From positions 3,947,541-4,011,540 of the forward strand of contig NC_016943.1 in the NCBI RefSeq assembly GCF_000284015.1: a stretch of DNA of 64,000 nucleotides, in the 5' to 3' direction. The notes under the pieces were generated by a model. That model did no database searches, was not told where the DNA came from, and worked only from the letters and a program-made list of their open reading frames with translations. How positions within the stretch are numbered: position 1 is the stretch's first letter; each line of letters begins with the position of its first letter. This DNA comes from Blastococcus saxobsidens DD2. Its GTDB lineage: Bacteria > Actinomycetota > Actinomycetes > Mycobacteriales > Geodermatophilaceae. This document shows positions 42,124 through 51,698 of this stretch, one piece after another. Made by a program: the position numbers and the translations under genes.

Positions 42124-43317
42124 TCACGACCCGGCCGCGCTCGCGTAGCTCCGCAGGTGCGCCTGGGCGCACGCCCTCCAGTCGAACTGCGCGGCCCGCT
42201 TCCGGGCCGCGGCCCCGAGCTCGGCGCGCCGTCCCGGTGAGCCGAGCAGCTCGCGCAGCGCGGTGGCGATGGCGGCGTGGTCCGGCTCGGTGTAGGCCAC
42301 GGCATCCCCACCCACCTCCGGCAGCGACAGCCGGCGCGTGGTCAGCACGGGTGCGCCGCACGCCATCGCCTCCAGCACCGGCAGGCCGAACCCCTCCCCG
42401 GAGCTGGGATACGCGACCAGTTCGGCGTCCCCCAGGAGGCCCGAGAGCAGGTCGAGCGGGAGGTAGCCGGGGCGCAGCAGGGTCAGCTCCGCCGGCACCT
42501 CGGCAGCGGCGTGCTCGATCTCGTCGTCCCAGCCCCGCCCGCCGGCCAGGACGAGCGCCGGCGGGTCGTCCGTCCCGGCCACCGCCCGCACCCAGCCGCG
42601 GACCAGTGCAGCCGCGTTCTTCCGGGGTTCCAGCGTGCCCAGGAACGCCACGTAGCGGCCGCTCAGCCCCAGGTGCTCCCGCACGGCGGCGCGCTCGGCG
42701 TCGGTCGGCACGTGGAAGCGCCGAGGGTCCACGCCCAGGTGCGCCACGTCGATCCGGTCGGCCCGGGCTCCGGCGACACGCACCAGCTCGTCCCGCGTCG
42801 CCGCCGAGGGAGTCACGCAGCGCCGTGCCCGACGCAACGACACACGGGTCCAGGTGCGGAAGAAGGTGCGCTTGACCGTCAGGTGGACGTCCGGGTGGGT
42901 GAAGAAGGTCGCGTCGTGCAGCGTCGTCACGACGGGGACGCCGACGGCCAAGGGCATCGTGTAGTGCGGGCTGTGCAGCACGTCGGCTCCGCTGCGCCGG
43001 ACGAGGGCCGGCAGGCCCGTCTGCTCCCAGGCGAACCGCACCGCCGGCCGGGCGGCCGCGGCCGGTGCGGCCAGCAGGTCGACGCCTGGCAGCAGCGCGC
43101 GGTAGTGCGACAGGTCGTGCGCCTGCACCACGACGGCCAGGTCGGCGCCCTCCGCGAGCAGGGCCGGCAGGAGCTCGTCGACGTAGCGGCCGACACCCCC
43201 GCGGTCCGGGGGGACGGCGGTCGCGTCGACCACGACGCGGGGCTGGTCGATCAGGAGGGCTCCCCGGGACGGCGGGACGGCGGGACGGCCTCCGACCCTA
43301 CGAGGCGGGTCACGCAC
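42124..43317 (-). CDS. GT4-family glycosyltransferase (first of two flanking rfbA)
   Basis: The frame from the GTG at 43317 gives 397 residues, but the first 25 look unconserved and the true start may be nearer RVVVDATAVPPDRGGVGRYVDEL. GT4 features are HSPHYTMPLAVGVPVVTTLHDATF, FLGTLEPRKNAAALVRGW, and the donor-site AYPSSGEGFGLPVLEAMACGAPVLTT. It is divergent from rfbA with little space between starts, which also argues for a shorter protein. Likely a mannosyl- or rhamnosyltransferase for a surface glycan. Confidence 0.85.
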   Translation of the reverse strand: MRDPPRRVGGRPAVPPSRGALLIDQPRVVVDATAVPPDRGGVGRYVDELLPALLAEGADLAVVVQAHDLSHYRALLPGVDLLAAPAAAARPAVRFAWEQTGLPALVRRSGADVLHSPHYTMPLAVGVPVVTTLHDATFFTHPDVHLTVKRTFFRTWTRVSLRRARRCVTPSAATRDELVRVAGARADRIDVAHLGVDPRRFHVPTDAERAAVREHLGLSGRYVAFLGTLEPRKNAAALVRGWVRAVAGTDDPPALVLAGGRGWDDEIEHAAAEVPAELTLLRPGYLPLDLLSGLLGDAELVAYPSSGEGFGLPVLEAMACGAPVLTTRRLSLPEVGGDAVAYTEPDHAAIATALRELLGSPGRRAELGAAARKRAAQFDWRACAQAHLRSYASAAGS

Positions 43318-43340
43318 CGGCCCGCCGATAGGATGCTCCC

Positions 43341-44219
43341 ATGCGCGGCATCATCCTGGCGGGCGGAAGCGGCACCCGGCTCTACCCGATCACGAAGGCC
43401 ATCAGCAAGCAGCTGATGCCGATCTACGACAAGCCGATGGTCTACTACCCGCTCTCCCTGCTGATGAATGCCGGGATCCGCGAGGTCCTGGTCATCACCA
43501 CGCCCGACGACCAGGCGGGCTTCCAGCGGCTGCTCGGCGACGGCTCCGATCTCGGCATCGAGATCAGCTACGCCGTCCAGCCCCGCCCCGAGGGGCTCGC
43601 CCAGGCGTTCGTCATCGGCGCGGACTTCATCGGCGACCAGCCCGTGGCGCTGGTGCTCGGCGACAACATCTTCTACGGCACCGGCCTCGGCGAGAGTCTG
43701 CGTGCCAACACCGACCCGACCGGCGGACACGTCTTCGCGTACCACGTGTCCAACCCGACCGAGTACGGCGTCGTGGAGTTCGACGACAGCGGCCGGGTCA
43801 TCTCCATCGAGGAGAAGCCGGTGAAGCCGAAGAGCGCCTACGCGGTGCCCGGCCTCTACTTCTACGACAACCAGGTCGTGAAGATCGCGGCCGACGTCCG
43901 ACCCAGCGCCCGCGGCGAACTCGAGATCACCGCGATCAACGACGAGTACCTCCGCCGCGGTCAGCTCACCGTCACGGTGCTCGAGCGGGGCACCGCGTGG
44001 CTCGACACCGGCACGCACGCCTCGATGATGCAGGCAGCCGAGTTCGTCCGGGTCGTGGAGGAACGGCAGGGCTGGAAGATCGGCTGCATCGAGGAGGTCG
44101 CCTGGCGCCGGGGGTTCATCGACGACGCCCAGTTGACGGCTCTGGCCGGGCCGCTGAAGAAGAGCGGGTACGGCGACTACCTGCTGGGGCTGCTCAACGA
44201 GGTCCGCCCGAACCGCTGA
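43341..44219 (+). CDS. rfbA: Glucose-1-phosphate thymidylyltransferase
   Basis: This 292-residue protein starts at ATG ([20 protein letters not shown]). It makes dTDP-glucose, the first step to dTDP-rhamnose. The catalytic stretch [72 protein letters not shown] and [19 protein letters not shown] are diagnostic for the RmlA homotetramer type. Length is normal. It stands alone on its strand between two GT4 genes. Confidence 0.97.
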   Translation: MRGIILAGGSGTRLYPITKAISKQLMPIYDKPMVYYPLSLLMNAGIREVLVITTPDDQAGFQRLLGDGSDLGIEISYAVQPRPEGLAQAFVIGADFIGDQPVALVLGDNIFYGTGLGESLRANTDPTGGHVFAYHVSNPTEYGVVEFDDSGRVISIEEKPVKPKSAYAVPGLYFYDNQVVKIAADVRPSARGELEITAINDEYLRRGQLTVTVLERGTAWLDTGTHASMMQAAEFVRVVEERQGWKIGCIEEVAWRRGFIDDAQLTALAGPLKKSGYGDYLLGLLNEVRPNR

Positions 44220-44252
44220 CCGCCCGGCCGCCGACGCGACCGGCACGCGAGG

Positions 44253-45353
44253 TCAGACCAGGCGACGGAAGATCTCGGCGTACCCGGCCGCGCACCGTGC
44301 CCACGAGTACTGGCCGGCGCGGGCCTCGCCCCGCCGCAGGAGCTGCGTCCGGAGCCCGGCGTCCGTGCAGACCTGGCGGAGTGCGTCGGCCAGGCTCTCG
44401 GCGTCGCCGGTCTCCGCGGCCAGCACGGCGTCGCCACCGACCTCGAGCAACGCGGGATCGCGGGACGTCACGACCGGCACGCCGGCCGCCATGCCCTCGA
44501 CCACCGGCAGCCCGAACCCTTCGGCACGGCTCGGCACCGCGAGCACCGTGGCCGCCGCCAGGACCACCGCGAGGTCGTCGTCGTCGACGCGCCCGAGCAG
44601 CCGGACGCGCTCCGGCGCGAGCCCCTCCCCCGCGGCCAGCTGCACCGGGTCGACACCGCCCCAGCCGGCCGCACCGACCAGCACCAGCGGCAGGTCCGGC
44701 CCCGACGGTGACGCCAGTGCCCGCATCAGCACGTCGAGCCCCTTCCGCGGTTCCAGCGTGGCGAGGCTCAGCACGTATCCGTCGGCCGGCAGGCCCAGCG
44801 CCGCGGCCCGCGTCGCGATGTCGCCGGGCACCGGCAGCGGGGTCACGCCGAGCGGAACCACCTCCGGCGACCTGCGGAGCCGCAGATGCCGGGCGAGGGC
44901 TGCCGCCGTCGCCGCGCTCGGCGTGACGATGGCGTCCGCGTGCGCCACGGCCCGCTCCGCCATCGCCCGGTGCCAGCGGACCCCGCGCGGGGTCAAGGTC
45001 TCCGGATGGGTCCACGGCACCGCGTCGTGGATGGTCACGACCAGGGGCCGCCCTCGGCGAGGGGGCAGCTGCAACGTGGGGGCGTGCACGAGATCCACGC
45101 CCCGGGGCGCAGGTCCGACGCCCCGCTCCCACGCCAGGGTCAGCGCCCGGCGGGGCAGCGCCAGGCGGTGCGGACCGCGGACCCCCGGGATCCGCGCGGC
45201 CGCGACGTCCCGGTGCCGGGCGGTCCACCCGGTGATCTCGATCGACGGATCCGCGCCCAGAGCCGCAGCCAGTTGCACGGCGAACCGGCCGGTCCCGCCG
45301 GGAACGGGGGCCAGCGCCTGCTCGAGGACCATGCCGACTCGCACGGGGGTCAC
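44253..45353 (-). CDS. GT4-family glycosyltransferase (second of two flanking rfbA)
   Basis: This 366-residue protein starts at GTG (MTPVRVGMVLEQALAPVPGGTGRFAVQLAAALG). GT4 features include LVHAPTLQLPPRRGRPLVVTIHDAVPW, LSLATLEPRKGLDVLMRAL, LGRVDDDDLAVVLAAATV and AVPSRAEGFGLPVVEGMAAGVPVVTS. It shares the same motif spacing with the GT4 on the other side of rfbA, so the two are probably related by an old duplication. It follows the flippase-like gene by 42 bp on the minus strand. Confidence 0.88.
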   Translation of the reverse strand: MTPVRVGMVLEQALAPVPGGTGRFAVQLAAALGADPSIEITGWTARHRDVAAARIPGVRGPHRLALPRRALTLAWERGVGPAPRGVDLVHAPTLQLPPRRGRPLVVTIHDAVPWTHPETLTPRGVRWHRAMAERAVAHADAIVTPSAATAAALARHLRLRRSPEVVPLGVTPLPVPGDIATRAAALGLPADGYVLSLATLEPRKGLDVLMRALASPSGPDLPLVLVGAAGWGGVDPVQLAAGEGLAPERVRLLGRVDDDDLAVVLAAATVLAVPSRAEGFGLPVVEGMAAGVPVVTSRDPALLEVGGDAVLAAETGDAESLADALRQVCTDAGLRTQLLRRGEARAGQYSWARCAAGYAEIFRRLV

Positions 45354-45395
45354 CCTAGAGCGGCGCCGGGCAGGGGGCTGCCGGCCGCACGGACG

Positions 45396-46394
45396 TCACC
45401 TCGTCGTCGGGGGCCCCGCGGGGGGGACTCCGGACGGGGCGCCGACCGCGGCGCCCTCCGGAACAGGGCCACCCAGCCGACGCGCCCACGCGCCGCCGGC
45501 GGCCGCCCAGATGACGTCGCCCAGCAATTGGCCTACCCGGCTGAACACCACCACCGCCGTGGCCGGGCCACCGGCGAGCACCGGCGCGAGGACGGAGTAG
45601 AGCGCGAGCTCCCGCACGCCGAGACCGGCGGGCGCGGCCACGACCAGGACCGCCGCCGCCACGAAGCCCACGGTCCACGCCAGGGCGAAGCCGCCGACGG
45701 AGAGGACCGCCGCCTGCCAGGACGCACCGGCCAGCGGGGCCACCAGGAGGAACAACGCTGCGCCGTACGCGATCCACGCGACCGCCAGCGCCGCCAGGGC
45801 GGGCAGCAGCGCCGACCAGGGCAACCGCCCAGGCGGCGTCCCGCGCCCGGTCACGCGGTGCAGCCGGGCGAGCGACGCGTGCACGACCCGCGGATGCAGG
45901 AGCACCAGGAACACCGGGATCACCCAGGGGAGCCAGCCGAAGCGCTCCTCGATCGTCCGGTCGCCGACCAGCGGGAGGGTCGCCGCGGCCACGACCGCCC
46001 CGGTCGCGCAGTGCAGGAGCACGAAGAGCACCCCGGCGGTCGCGCTGCGGGACGCGGGGACGCCGTGGGCGCGTCCGATCCGGGCCTGGGCGACATAGGG
46101 CCAGACGCTCCCGGGCAGGTACTTGCCGAGCTGGGCGACGAAGAAGATCCCGGCGGCCGCCCCCGACCGCAGCGGGCTGCCGAGGCCGGCGAGGAGCATC
46201 CGCCACGCCACCCCGGTGGCCCCCAGGCCGACGACCGTCGCGGCGACGGAACCGAGAACCCCCCAGGGGCCGATCGCCGCCATGGCGTCACGGACGGCGT
46301 CCCACTGCCGCGCGACCTGCCAGGTGATGACGCCGACCACGCCACCGATGAACAGCCACCGGAGCGCCGCGACGACGACCCTGGACCGCTTCAC
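45396..46394 (-). CDS. LPG-synthase-TM/UPF0104-type flippase-like membrane protein
   Basis: The GTG start gives 332 residues with about eight membrane segments. Family features are LRWLFIGGVVGVITWQV at the start, LGSVAATVVGLGATGVAWRMLLAGLG, FFVAQLGKYLPGSVWPYVAQARIGRAHGV (the GKYLPG motif region) and PAGLGVRELALYSVL near the C-terminus. This transmembrane fold is shared with the lysylphosphatidylglycerol synthase flippase domain and with proteins linked to glycolipid export. The neighbouring GT4 suggests a role in moving or retaining a lipid-linked glycan. Confidence 0.8.
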   Translation of the reverse strand: MKRSRVVVAALRWLFIGGVVGVITWQVARQWDAVRDAMAAIGPWGVLGSVAATVVGLGATGVAWRMLLAGLGSPLRSGAAAGIFFVAQLGKYLPGSVWPYVAQARIGRAHGVPASRSATAGVLFVLLHCATGAVVAAATLPLVGDRTIEERFGWLPWVIPVFLVLLHPRVVHASLARLHRVTGRGTPPGRLPWSALLPALAALAVAWIAYGAALFLLVAPLAGASWQAAVLSVGGFALAWTVGFVAAAVLVVAAPAGLGVRELALYSVLAPVLAGGPATAVVVFSRVGQLLGDVIWAAAGGAWARRLGGPVPEGAAVGAPSGVPPAGPPTTR

Positions 46395-46654
46395 CTGGCC
46401 GTCACTCCGCCCCGTCGACGGTCAGCGGCCTCATGCGCCCGCATCCGGTGGAACCCGCCGTCACACACGTCCTCCCCGCGGGGTGCGACGTGCCGCTCGC
46501 ATCGCGGTGAGCGGATCGGAGGTCACAGTGGGTTAGCTTAGGCGCAGCCTCGGGCCTCCGTCGGGACCTCGCGCGAGCGTGCAACGCCACGCACATCCCA
46601 CGGGGCGTCCGGCATCCCTGACGAGTCCAGGCGCCCGCGGGCGGCGGACGAACC

Positions 46655-49501
46655 ATGGCTGGCGATTCGGAGGTCGGCGTGCCCATCGCACCGGTCCGTG
46701 AGACGGACCGCTCCCACGCGGCTCTGCGGCCGTGGGCGTCGCGGCTGCTCACCTCCGCGATGGTCCTGTCGGCCGTGGCCTTCGTGGTCATGACGGTGGG
46801 CAGCTCGCTGGTGGGCTCGACCTCCTTCTACGGCGGCGGGGAACTCGTCAACCACAAGCCCTGGCTGGCATACGGCCAGGAGCCGATCGAGGTCACCAAC
46901 AACACCATCGGTGACACCATCGACTACTTCATCCCCGGCCGCAGCGACATGGTCGACCGCGTCCGGGCGGGCGACTGGCCGGGCTGGAACCCGCTGCAGG
47001 GCGCTGGAGCCGCGCTGGCCAGCGTGCCGTCCTACGGACTCCTGGCGCCCCCCGGACTGGCCTGGTGGGTGCTGCCGCACAGCCTGGCCCCGGGCTGGGA
47101 GAAGCTGACGATCCTGGTGCTGGCCACCGCCGGGACAGCACTGTTCCTGCGGCGGCTGGGCCTGACCCGGCACGCCGCCTGGCTGGGCGGGATGGTCTAC
47201 GCCGGCAGTGGGTTCATGATCGCGTGGACCAACTGGCCTCAGGCGGGCGTCGCCTCGATGCTCCCGTGGCTGCTCTGGTCGGTCGAGCGCGCGCTGCAAC
47301 TGCGCACGTGGCGAGCGCAGGTTCCGGTGGCTCTCAGCGTGGGGGCCCTGCTGCTCGGCGGCTTCCCGGCGGTCACGGGACACGGGCTGTACCTCGCGGG
47401 CGGATTCGCACTGCTGCGCATCGCGACCCGGCGGATCGACGGTGCGGAGCGGCTGGGGGCAGCGCTCGTCGACGGCGGCAGGCTCCTCCTCGCCGTCGGC
47501 ACCGGCGTGCTGCTGGCGGGCGTGCAACTGGCCCACTTCGTGTACACGTTCCTCGATCTGGACACCGAGTACCGGTCCGACTCGTTCAACCGGCTGATCC
47601 CGCTGCGGATGGCGCTCACCGCCCTGTTCCCCAACGTGTGGGGCACCCGTGGGGGGGAGGGCTTCTACGCCGGGAGCGGGACGAACCCCATCGGGGCGAA
47701 TGCCTACGTCGGCGCCGCCGCCGCCGTGCTCGTCGCGGTGGCGCTCACGGTGCGGCCGGGTCGCAGGGTCCCGAGGGGGGCGCGCACGTACTTCGCCCTC
47801 GTCGTCGTCGGTGGCGTGCTGCTCGTCTACGTGCAGGGCCCGCTGCTCCAATGGGTGGGCACACTGCCGATCTTCGCCGGCAATCCGATCGGCAGGCTCG
47901 TGGCCGTGGTGCTGCTCGCCGCTGCGGTGCTCGCCGGACTCGGGTTCGACGCCGTGCTCCGGGATTCCGCTGCACCCGGCCCGGGGCGGCGACGGGCCTT
48001 GCTCGGCGGGATGGTCGCGGTGCTCGCCGTGGTCGGCGCGACCGGTGCGTGGGCGTACCGCCAGACGGCCGGCCCTCTCGACCCGGCGGGCCAGCGAGTC
48101 ATCCTCGCCGTCGCGGTCGCCGCGACGGTCCTGACCGTGGCCGCGGTCCTCGTCGCCACGTTCGGGCCGACCTGGGGGAAGGCGGCCCTGGCCGTGGTCC
48201 CCCTGGCCGTCGCCGCCCAGGCGGTCACCGCCGCCCAGCCGATGTGGGCGCAGGTCGACCGGGAGGCATTCTACCCGACGACCCCGGTGCACGAGTTCCT
48301 GCTCGACCACCAGGGCAGCAACCGGATCGCCGTCACAGGAGGCACCATGGTCAGTGGCCCGACGGCGTACTACGGCCTGCGCACGGCACCGGGGCACGTC
48401 TTCTCGAAGCCCGAGTTCAACGATCTCCGGCGGGCCGCCTGCGAACCGTGCCTGATGACCGCCACCAACTGGGTGCTGCCCCGGGAGACCGACCTGGGCA
48501 TCTGGCAGTCACCCATCCTGGACCGGATGGGCGCGCAGTACGTGACGGTCGACCCGGACCAGCAGATCCCCGGCCGGCCGGAGCCCGTCCTCGTCGGGGA
48601 CCGGGAGGTCACCGTCCCCCGGGGTGACCAGCCACCCCTCAGCGTCGAGATCCCCGGTGGACCGCTGCGCGGTGTGGTCCTGGACTTCCGGAGCGGTCCC
48701 CCCGTGCCCTCGGACGGGCACCTGATCGCGCGCGTGCTCGACGAGAACGGCCGCCTGCTGACCGAGACACGACGATTCGTCCAGTACCCCAGGTCACCGT
48801 CGCCCTTGAGCGTTCCCCTGGTGGGCGAGTCCCTCCCCCAGGGGGACGAGTTCACCATCGAGTTGTCCTGGGCCGGCACGGGTGACGCCCCTCGCCTGGC
48901 GGCCGACGCCGCGGGGCGTCCCGCCGTGACCGTCATCCGTCCGGAGGACGACAGCCTGCGGATGGTGCACGCCGAGGGGGCGGTCATCTGGGAACGCCTC
49001 GAGGTGATCCCGCGTGTCCACTGGGCCTCCTCCGCCGAGGTGATCGCCTCCCCCGCCGACCGGATCGATGCCATGGCTGCGGGGACGCTGCCCGCGGACA
49101 CGGTGGTCCTCGATCGCCCGGGGCCGCCCGCCGAGGGCGGTCCCGCGACGGTCGAGGTGCTCGAGGACAGCGGGGACCGGGTCAGTGTCCGCGTGGACGC
49201 CGACAGCGCGGGCTACCTCGTCCTGGCCGAGTCGGTGCAGGTGGACTGGACGGCGACGGTCGACGGAGCGGAGGTGGACATCGTGGCCGCCGACCACGCC
49301 TTCGGAGCCGTGCACGTGCCGGCCGGGCGCCACGACGTCACCTTCACCTACACCCCGCGGGGCGCGACCGCGGGGCTGATCGCCACCGGTGTCGGCACAG
49401 CGCTGGTGGTCCTCGCCCTGCTGCTCCCCACCCGGATGCGGAGAGACGCCATCCGGCTCCGAGACCCGCGCCGTCCCGGCCCACGTGGTGGGACGGCGTG
49501 A
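46655..49501 (+). CDS. YfhO-family large membrane protein
   Basis: This 948-residue protein has roughly 12-13 membrane segments in the first 540 residues. A large extracytoplasmic domain of about 350 residues follows, with one last TM at about 912-932. The YfhO/GT-C-like loop LAYGQEPIEVTNNTIGDTIDYFIPGR and GSGFMIAWTNWPQAGVASMLPWLLW are characteristic. YfhO is implicated in glycosylating lipoteichoic acid in Bacillus and Listeria; here it could add a sugar to a surface polymer from a polyprenyl-phosphate donor. The 260 bp upstream, divergent from the flippase-like gene, hold no further gene that I can support. Confidence 0.85.
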   Translation: MAGDSEVGVPIAPVRETDRSHAALRPWASRLLTSAMVLSAVAFVVMTVGSSLVGSTSFYGGGELVNHKPWLAYGQEPIEVTNNTIGDTIDYFIPGRSDMVDRVRAGDWPGWNPLQGAGAALASVPSYGLLAPPGLAWWVLPHSLAPGWEKLTILVLATAGTALFLRRLGLTRHAAWLGGMVYAGSGFMIAWTNWPQAGVASMLPWLLWSVERALQLRTWRAQVPVALSVGALLLGGFPAVTGHGLYLAGGFALLRIATRRIDGAERLGAALVDGGRLLLAVGTGVLLAGVQLAHFVYTFLDLDTEYRSDSFNRLIPLRMALTALFPNVWGTRGGEGFYAGSGTNPIGANAYVGAAAAVLVAVALTVRPGRRVPRGARTYFALVVVGGVLLVYVQGPLLQWVGTLPIFAGNPIGRLVAVVLLAAAVLAGLGFDAVLRDSAAPGPGRRRALLGGMVAVLAVVGATGAWAYRQTAGPLDPAGQRVILAVAVAATVLTVAAVLVATFGPTWGKAALAVVPLAVAAQAVTAAQPMWAQVDREAFYPTTPVHEFLLDHQGSNRIAVTGGTMVSGPTAYYGLRTAPGHVFSKPEFNDLRRAACEPCLMTATNWVLPRETDLGIWQSPILDRMGAQYVTVDPDQQIPGRPEPVLVGDREVTVPRGDQPPLSVEIPGGPLRGVVLDFRSGPPVPSDGHLIARVLDENGRLLTETRRFVQYPRSPSPLSVPLVGESLPQGDEFTIELSWAGTGDAPRLAADAAGRPAVTVIRPEDDSLRMVHAEGAVIWERLEVIPRVHWASSAEVIASPADRIDAMAAGTLPADTVVLDRPGPPAEGGPATVEVLEDSGDRVSVRVDADSAGYLVLAESVQVDWTATVDGAEVDIVAADHAFGAVHVPAGRHDVTFTYTPRGATAGLIATGVGTALVVLALLLPTRMRRDAIRLRDPRRPGPRGGTA

Positions 49502-49592
49502 CGGCCGCTGGCTGCCCGCCCGTCCAGCGAGCCCGGGCACGTGCCCTACCGTGGTCGGCGACCGATCCCGGACCCGACAGGAACGCAGGGGC

Positions 49593-50291
49593 ATGCTTCG
49601 AGAGACGTACGTAGGCGGCTGGCGGCTGGCTCGCCGCGCGGCCGAGCGGACCGGACTGCTGGCGCGACTGGACCGCTCGGAGAACGGCCTCGCTCGGCAC
49701 GCCCGCTCGCTCTTCGCCATCCACGACGTCGGTGATCTGAGCCAGCTCGACCTGCCCTGGTGGACCTACCCGGCCATCGCCGACGTCGAGGCGGCGCTGG
49801 CGGCCAGCGACGGGAAGGCCCGGGTCTTCGAGTACGGCTCGGGCGCCTCGTCGGTGTGGCTGGGACGGCGGGCCGGCGAGGTCCACTCCGTGGAGCACAG
49901 CGGGGAGTTCGTCGAGTTCCTGGGTTCCGCCCTCGCCGAGGTGCCGAACGTCCGTCTCCGTCATGTCGCCGCAGCACAGCGGGGTCCCGACGCGCGTGTC
50001 CCGTCGCAGCGGCACGGGCACGAGGGCCTGGATTTCGCCGAGTACGTGTCCAGCATCGACGTCGTCGGCGGCCCGTTCGACGTCATCGTGATCGACGGGC
50101 GGGCACGCGCTGCCTGCCTGCGTCAGGCGATCCCGCATCTGGCGCACGACGGGCTGGTCGTGTTCGACAACAGCAACCGGGTCCGGTACCGAGAGGCGAT
50201 CCTGACCAGCGGTCTCGCCGCGACCCGGTACCGCGGCTGGGTTCCCAGCCTGCCCTACCAGTCCGAGACGACGATCCTGCGGCACCGCTGA
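49593..50291 (+). CDS. Class I SAM-dependent methyltransferase-like protein
   Basis: The ATG after GCAGGGG gives 232 residues; longer open frame upstream is not convincing. The SAM-binding motif ARVFEYGSGASSVWLGRRAGEVHSVEHSGEF lies at about 75-105, and FDVIVIDGRARAACLRQAIPHLAHDGLVVFDNS at about 165-200 is the later strand-loop pattern. Proteins of this kind are found among polysaccharide genes and may methylate a sugar. It follows the YfhO gene by 91 bp on the same strand. Confidence 0.75.
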   Translation: MLRETYVGGWRLARRAAERTGLLARLDRSENGLARHARSLFAIHDVGDLSQLDLPWWTYPAIADVEAALAASDGKARVFEYGSGASSVWLGRRAGEVHSVEHSGEFVEFLGSALAEVPNVRLRHVAAAQRGPDARVPSQRHGHEGLDFAEYVSSIDVVGGPFDVIVIDGRARAACLRQAIPHLAHDGLVVFDNSNRVRYREAILTSGLAATRYRGWVPSLPYQSETTILRHR

Positions 50292-50312
50292 AGGCGGGTC
50301 ACCCGCACGATG

Positions 50313-51344
50313 TCAGGTCTCGCCCCGGGAGCGGACGATGAGGTCCGCCAGGAGGGCGAGCGTGAAGATCAGCAGGCCGCTGATGAAGAGCAGCACGGCG
50401 TTCGTGGTGATGCCGAAGTTGTACCGGATCACGTCGATCACGCCCTTGACGAACGACAATCCGAGCAGCGTCAGCGCGATCGGCATCAGGACCTTGATGG
50501 GGTTGAAGTACATGACCATCCGCAGGACCTGCAGGATGTAGCGGTAGGCGTCCTTGACGAAGTGGAACTTGGACCGGCCGGCCCGCTTGGCGTAGTCGAT
50601 CGGCAGGTAGTCCACCGGGTGCTGGTTGGACAGGAACGACATGGTGATCGTCGTGACGCAGCTGAACCCGGGCGGCAGCAGGCGCAGGTAGGGCAACGAC
50701 ACGTCCCGCCGGAACGCCCGGAGTCCGGAGTTGAGGTCGGGGATCTTGGTCGAGGACAGCCTCTCCGCGACCTTCCGGATCACCCACTTGGCGGGGACGC
50801 GGAGGAACTTGTGCGTCCCTTCCTCGGTGGTGCGCGCACCGACGACCTGGTCCACGCCGAGGTTCTCCTCGAGGTACCGGACGAACTCGGGGATCCGCTC
50901 GTTCGGGTACGTCATGTCCGCGTCGGTCCAGACGACGATGCGCCCGAAGGCCTCGCGGGTCCCGATCCGTCGGGCGGTGCCCGAGCCGCCGTTGGTGCGG
51001 AACGGCATCAACCGCATGTGCGGGTAGGAGGACAGAGCGGCCTGGAGCACCTGCAGCGTGTCGTCCGTCGACTTGTCGTCGATGACCAGCAGCTCGTAGC
51101 TGTAGTCGCTCGCATCCATGGCCGCCGTGATGCGCTCGATCTCCTGCAGCACGTGGTCCTGCTCGTTGTAGCAGGGCAGGACGATGGTGACGTCCAGGGA
51201 GTTCTCCCCCTGGGGCTGCCCGGGCGAGGTGACGGACAGGTGTCCGGGGGGCCGCGTCGCCGATGCCCCTCCCGCCGCGGGAGGTACGGGAACGGAGGGC
51301 GCACCCGGAGGAGCGACGGTCACGCCTGATGATGCTGCGGTCAC
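50313..51344 (-). CDS. Polyprenyl-phosphate glycosyltransferase (GT2, DPM1/GtrB-like)
   Basis: The GTG at 51344 gives 343 residues; GTG at 51323 is also possible. The GT2 domain shows DVTIVLPCYNEQDHVLQEIERI, LLVIDDKSTDDTLQVLQ, VVWTDADMTYPNERIPEFV (DxD) and LNSGLRAFRRDV. Two C-terminal membrane segments lie at about 275-330 (IALTLLGLSFVKGVIDVI and AVLLFISGLLIFTLALLADLIV). Such enzymes load a sugar onto polyprenyl phosphate for GT-C or YfhO enzymes, which fits its place opposite the YfhO-methyltransferase pair. Confidence 0.88.
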   Translation of the reverse strand: MTAASSGVTVAPPGAPSVPVPPAAGGASATRPPGHLSVTSPGQPQGENSLDVTIVLPCYNEQDHVLQEIERITAAMDASDYSYELLVIDDKSTDDTLQVLQAALSSYPHMRLMPFRTNGGSGTARRIGTREAFGRIVVWTDADMTYPNERIPEFVRYLEENLGVDQVVGARTTEEGTHKFLRVPAKWVIRKVAERLSSTKIPDLNSGLRAFRRDVSLPYLRLLPPGFSCVTTITMSFLSNQHPVDYLPIDYAKRAGRSKFHFVKDAYRYILQVLRMVMYFNPIKVLMPIALTLLGLSFVKGVIDVIRYNFGITTNAVLLFISGLLIFTLALLADLIVRSRGET

Positions 51345-51698
51345 GGCGACCCACGTTACCTCGGGTCGCGCCCACGCCCGTGGCCGCCGCGCCGCTCCCG
51401 TCGGGACCCACCGCTGTGTCGCCGTCGAGATCGGATCGATCGAGGAGCGCCTGCCCGGGGCTCCGACGTGCCGGCCGGCGGCGACCGGGGCGAGCGACCG
51501 GGTGACGACGTGGGCGTGGACCCCGTGGCCGGACGTCAGCACACGGACGTGAGACACGGACGAGGCCAGTGTGACGGGGACCGCCACGAGGTCCCTGACC
51601 TGTGACGGAAAGAGTCGTATCGTCCGGTCGACTCCGCCGCTGGACAACGAGCTCGCCCGCTTGCGTTCAAGCAGACCAGCCCGACGTGAGGAACACCC
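51345..51698. other. Non-coding divergent region upstream of the LCP gene
   Basis: This 354-bp region separates the minus-strand GT2 from the plus-strand LCP gene. It holds one plausible plus-strand promoter (listed separately) and short direct repeats of GACACGGACG-type sequence near 51540-51570. I see no convincing ORF, RNA gene or large hairpin. Confidence 0.5.
51595..51623 (+). promoter_or_regulatory. Predicted promoter of the LCP gene
   Basis: -35 CTGACC and -10 TATCGT are spaced by 17 bp, about 75 bp upstream of the LCP start. Each hexamer matches four of six consensus positions. There is no competing promoter-like pair close by. Confidence 0.4.

Noticed and set aside
46528-46546. Possible IdeR/DtxR iron box upstream of the YfhO gene
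   Set aside because: Only about 11 of 19 positions fit the consensus as I recall it, and the second half-site is poor.
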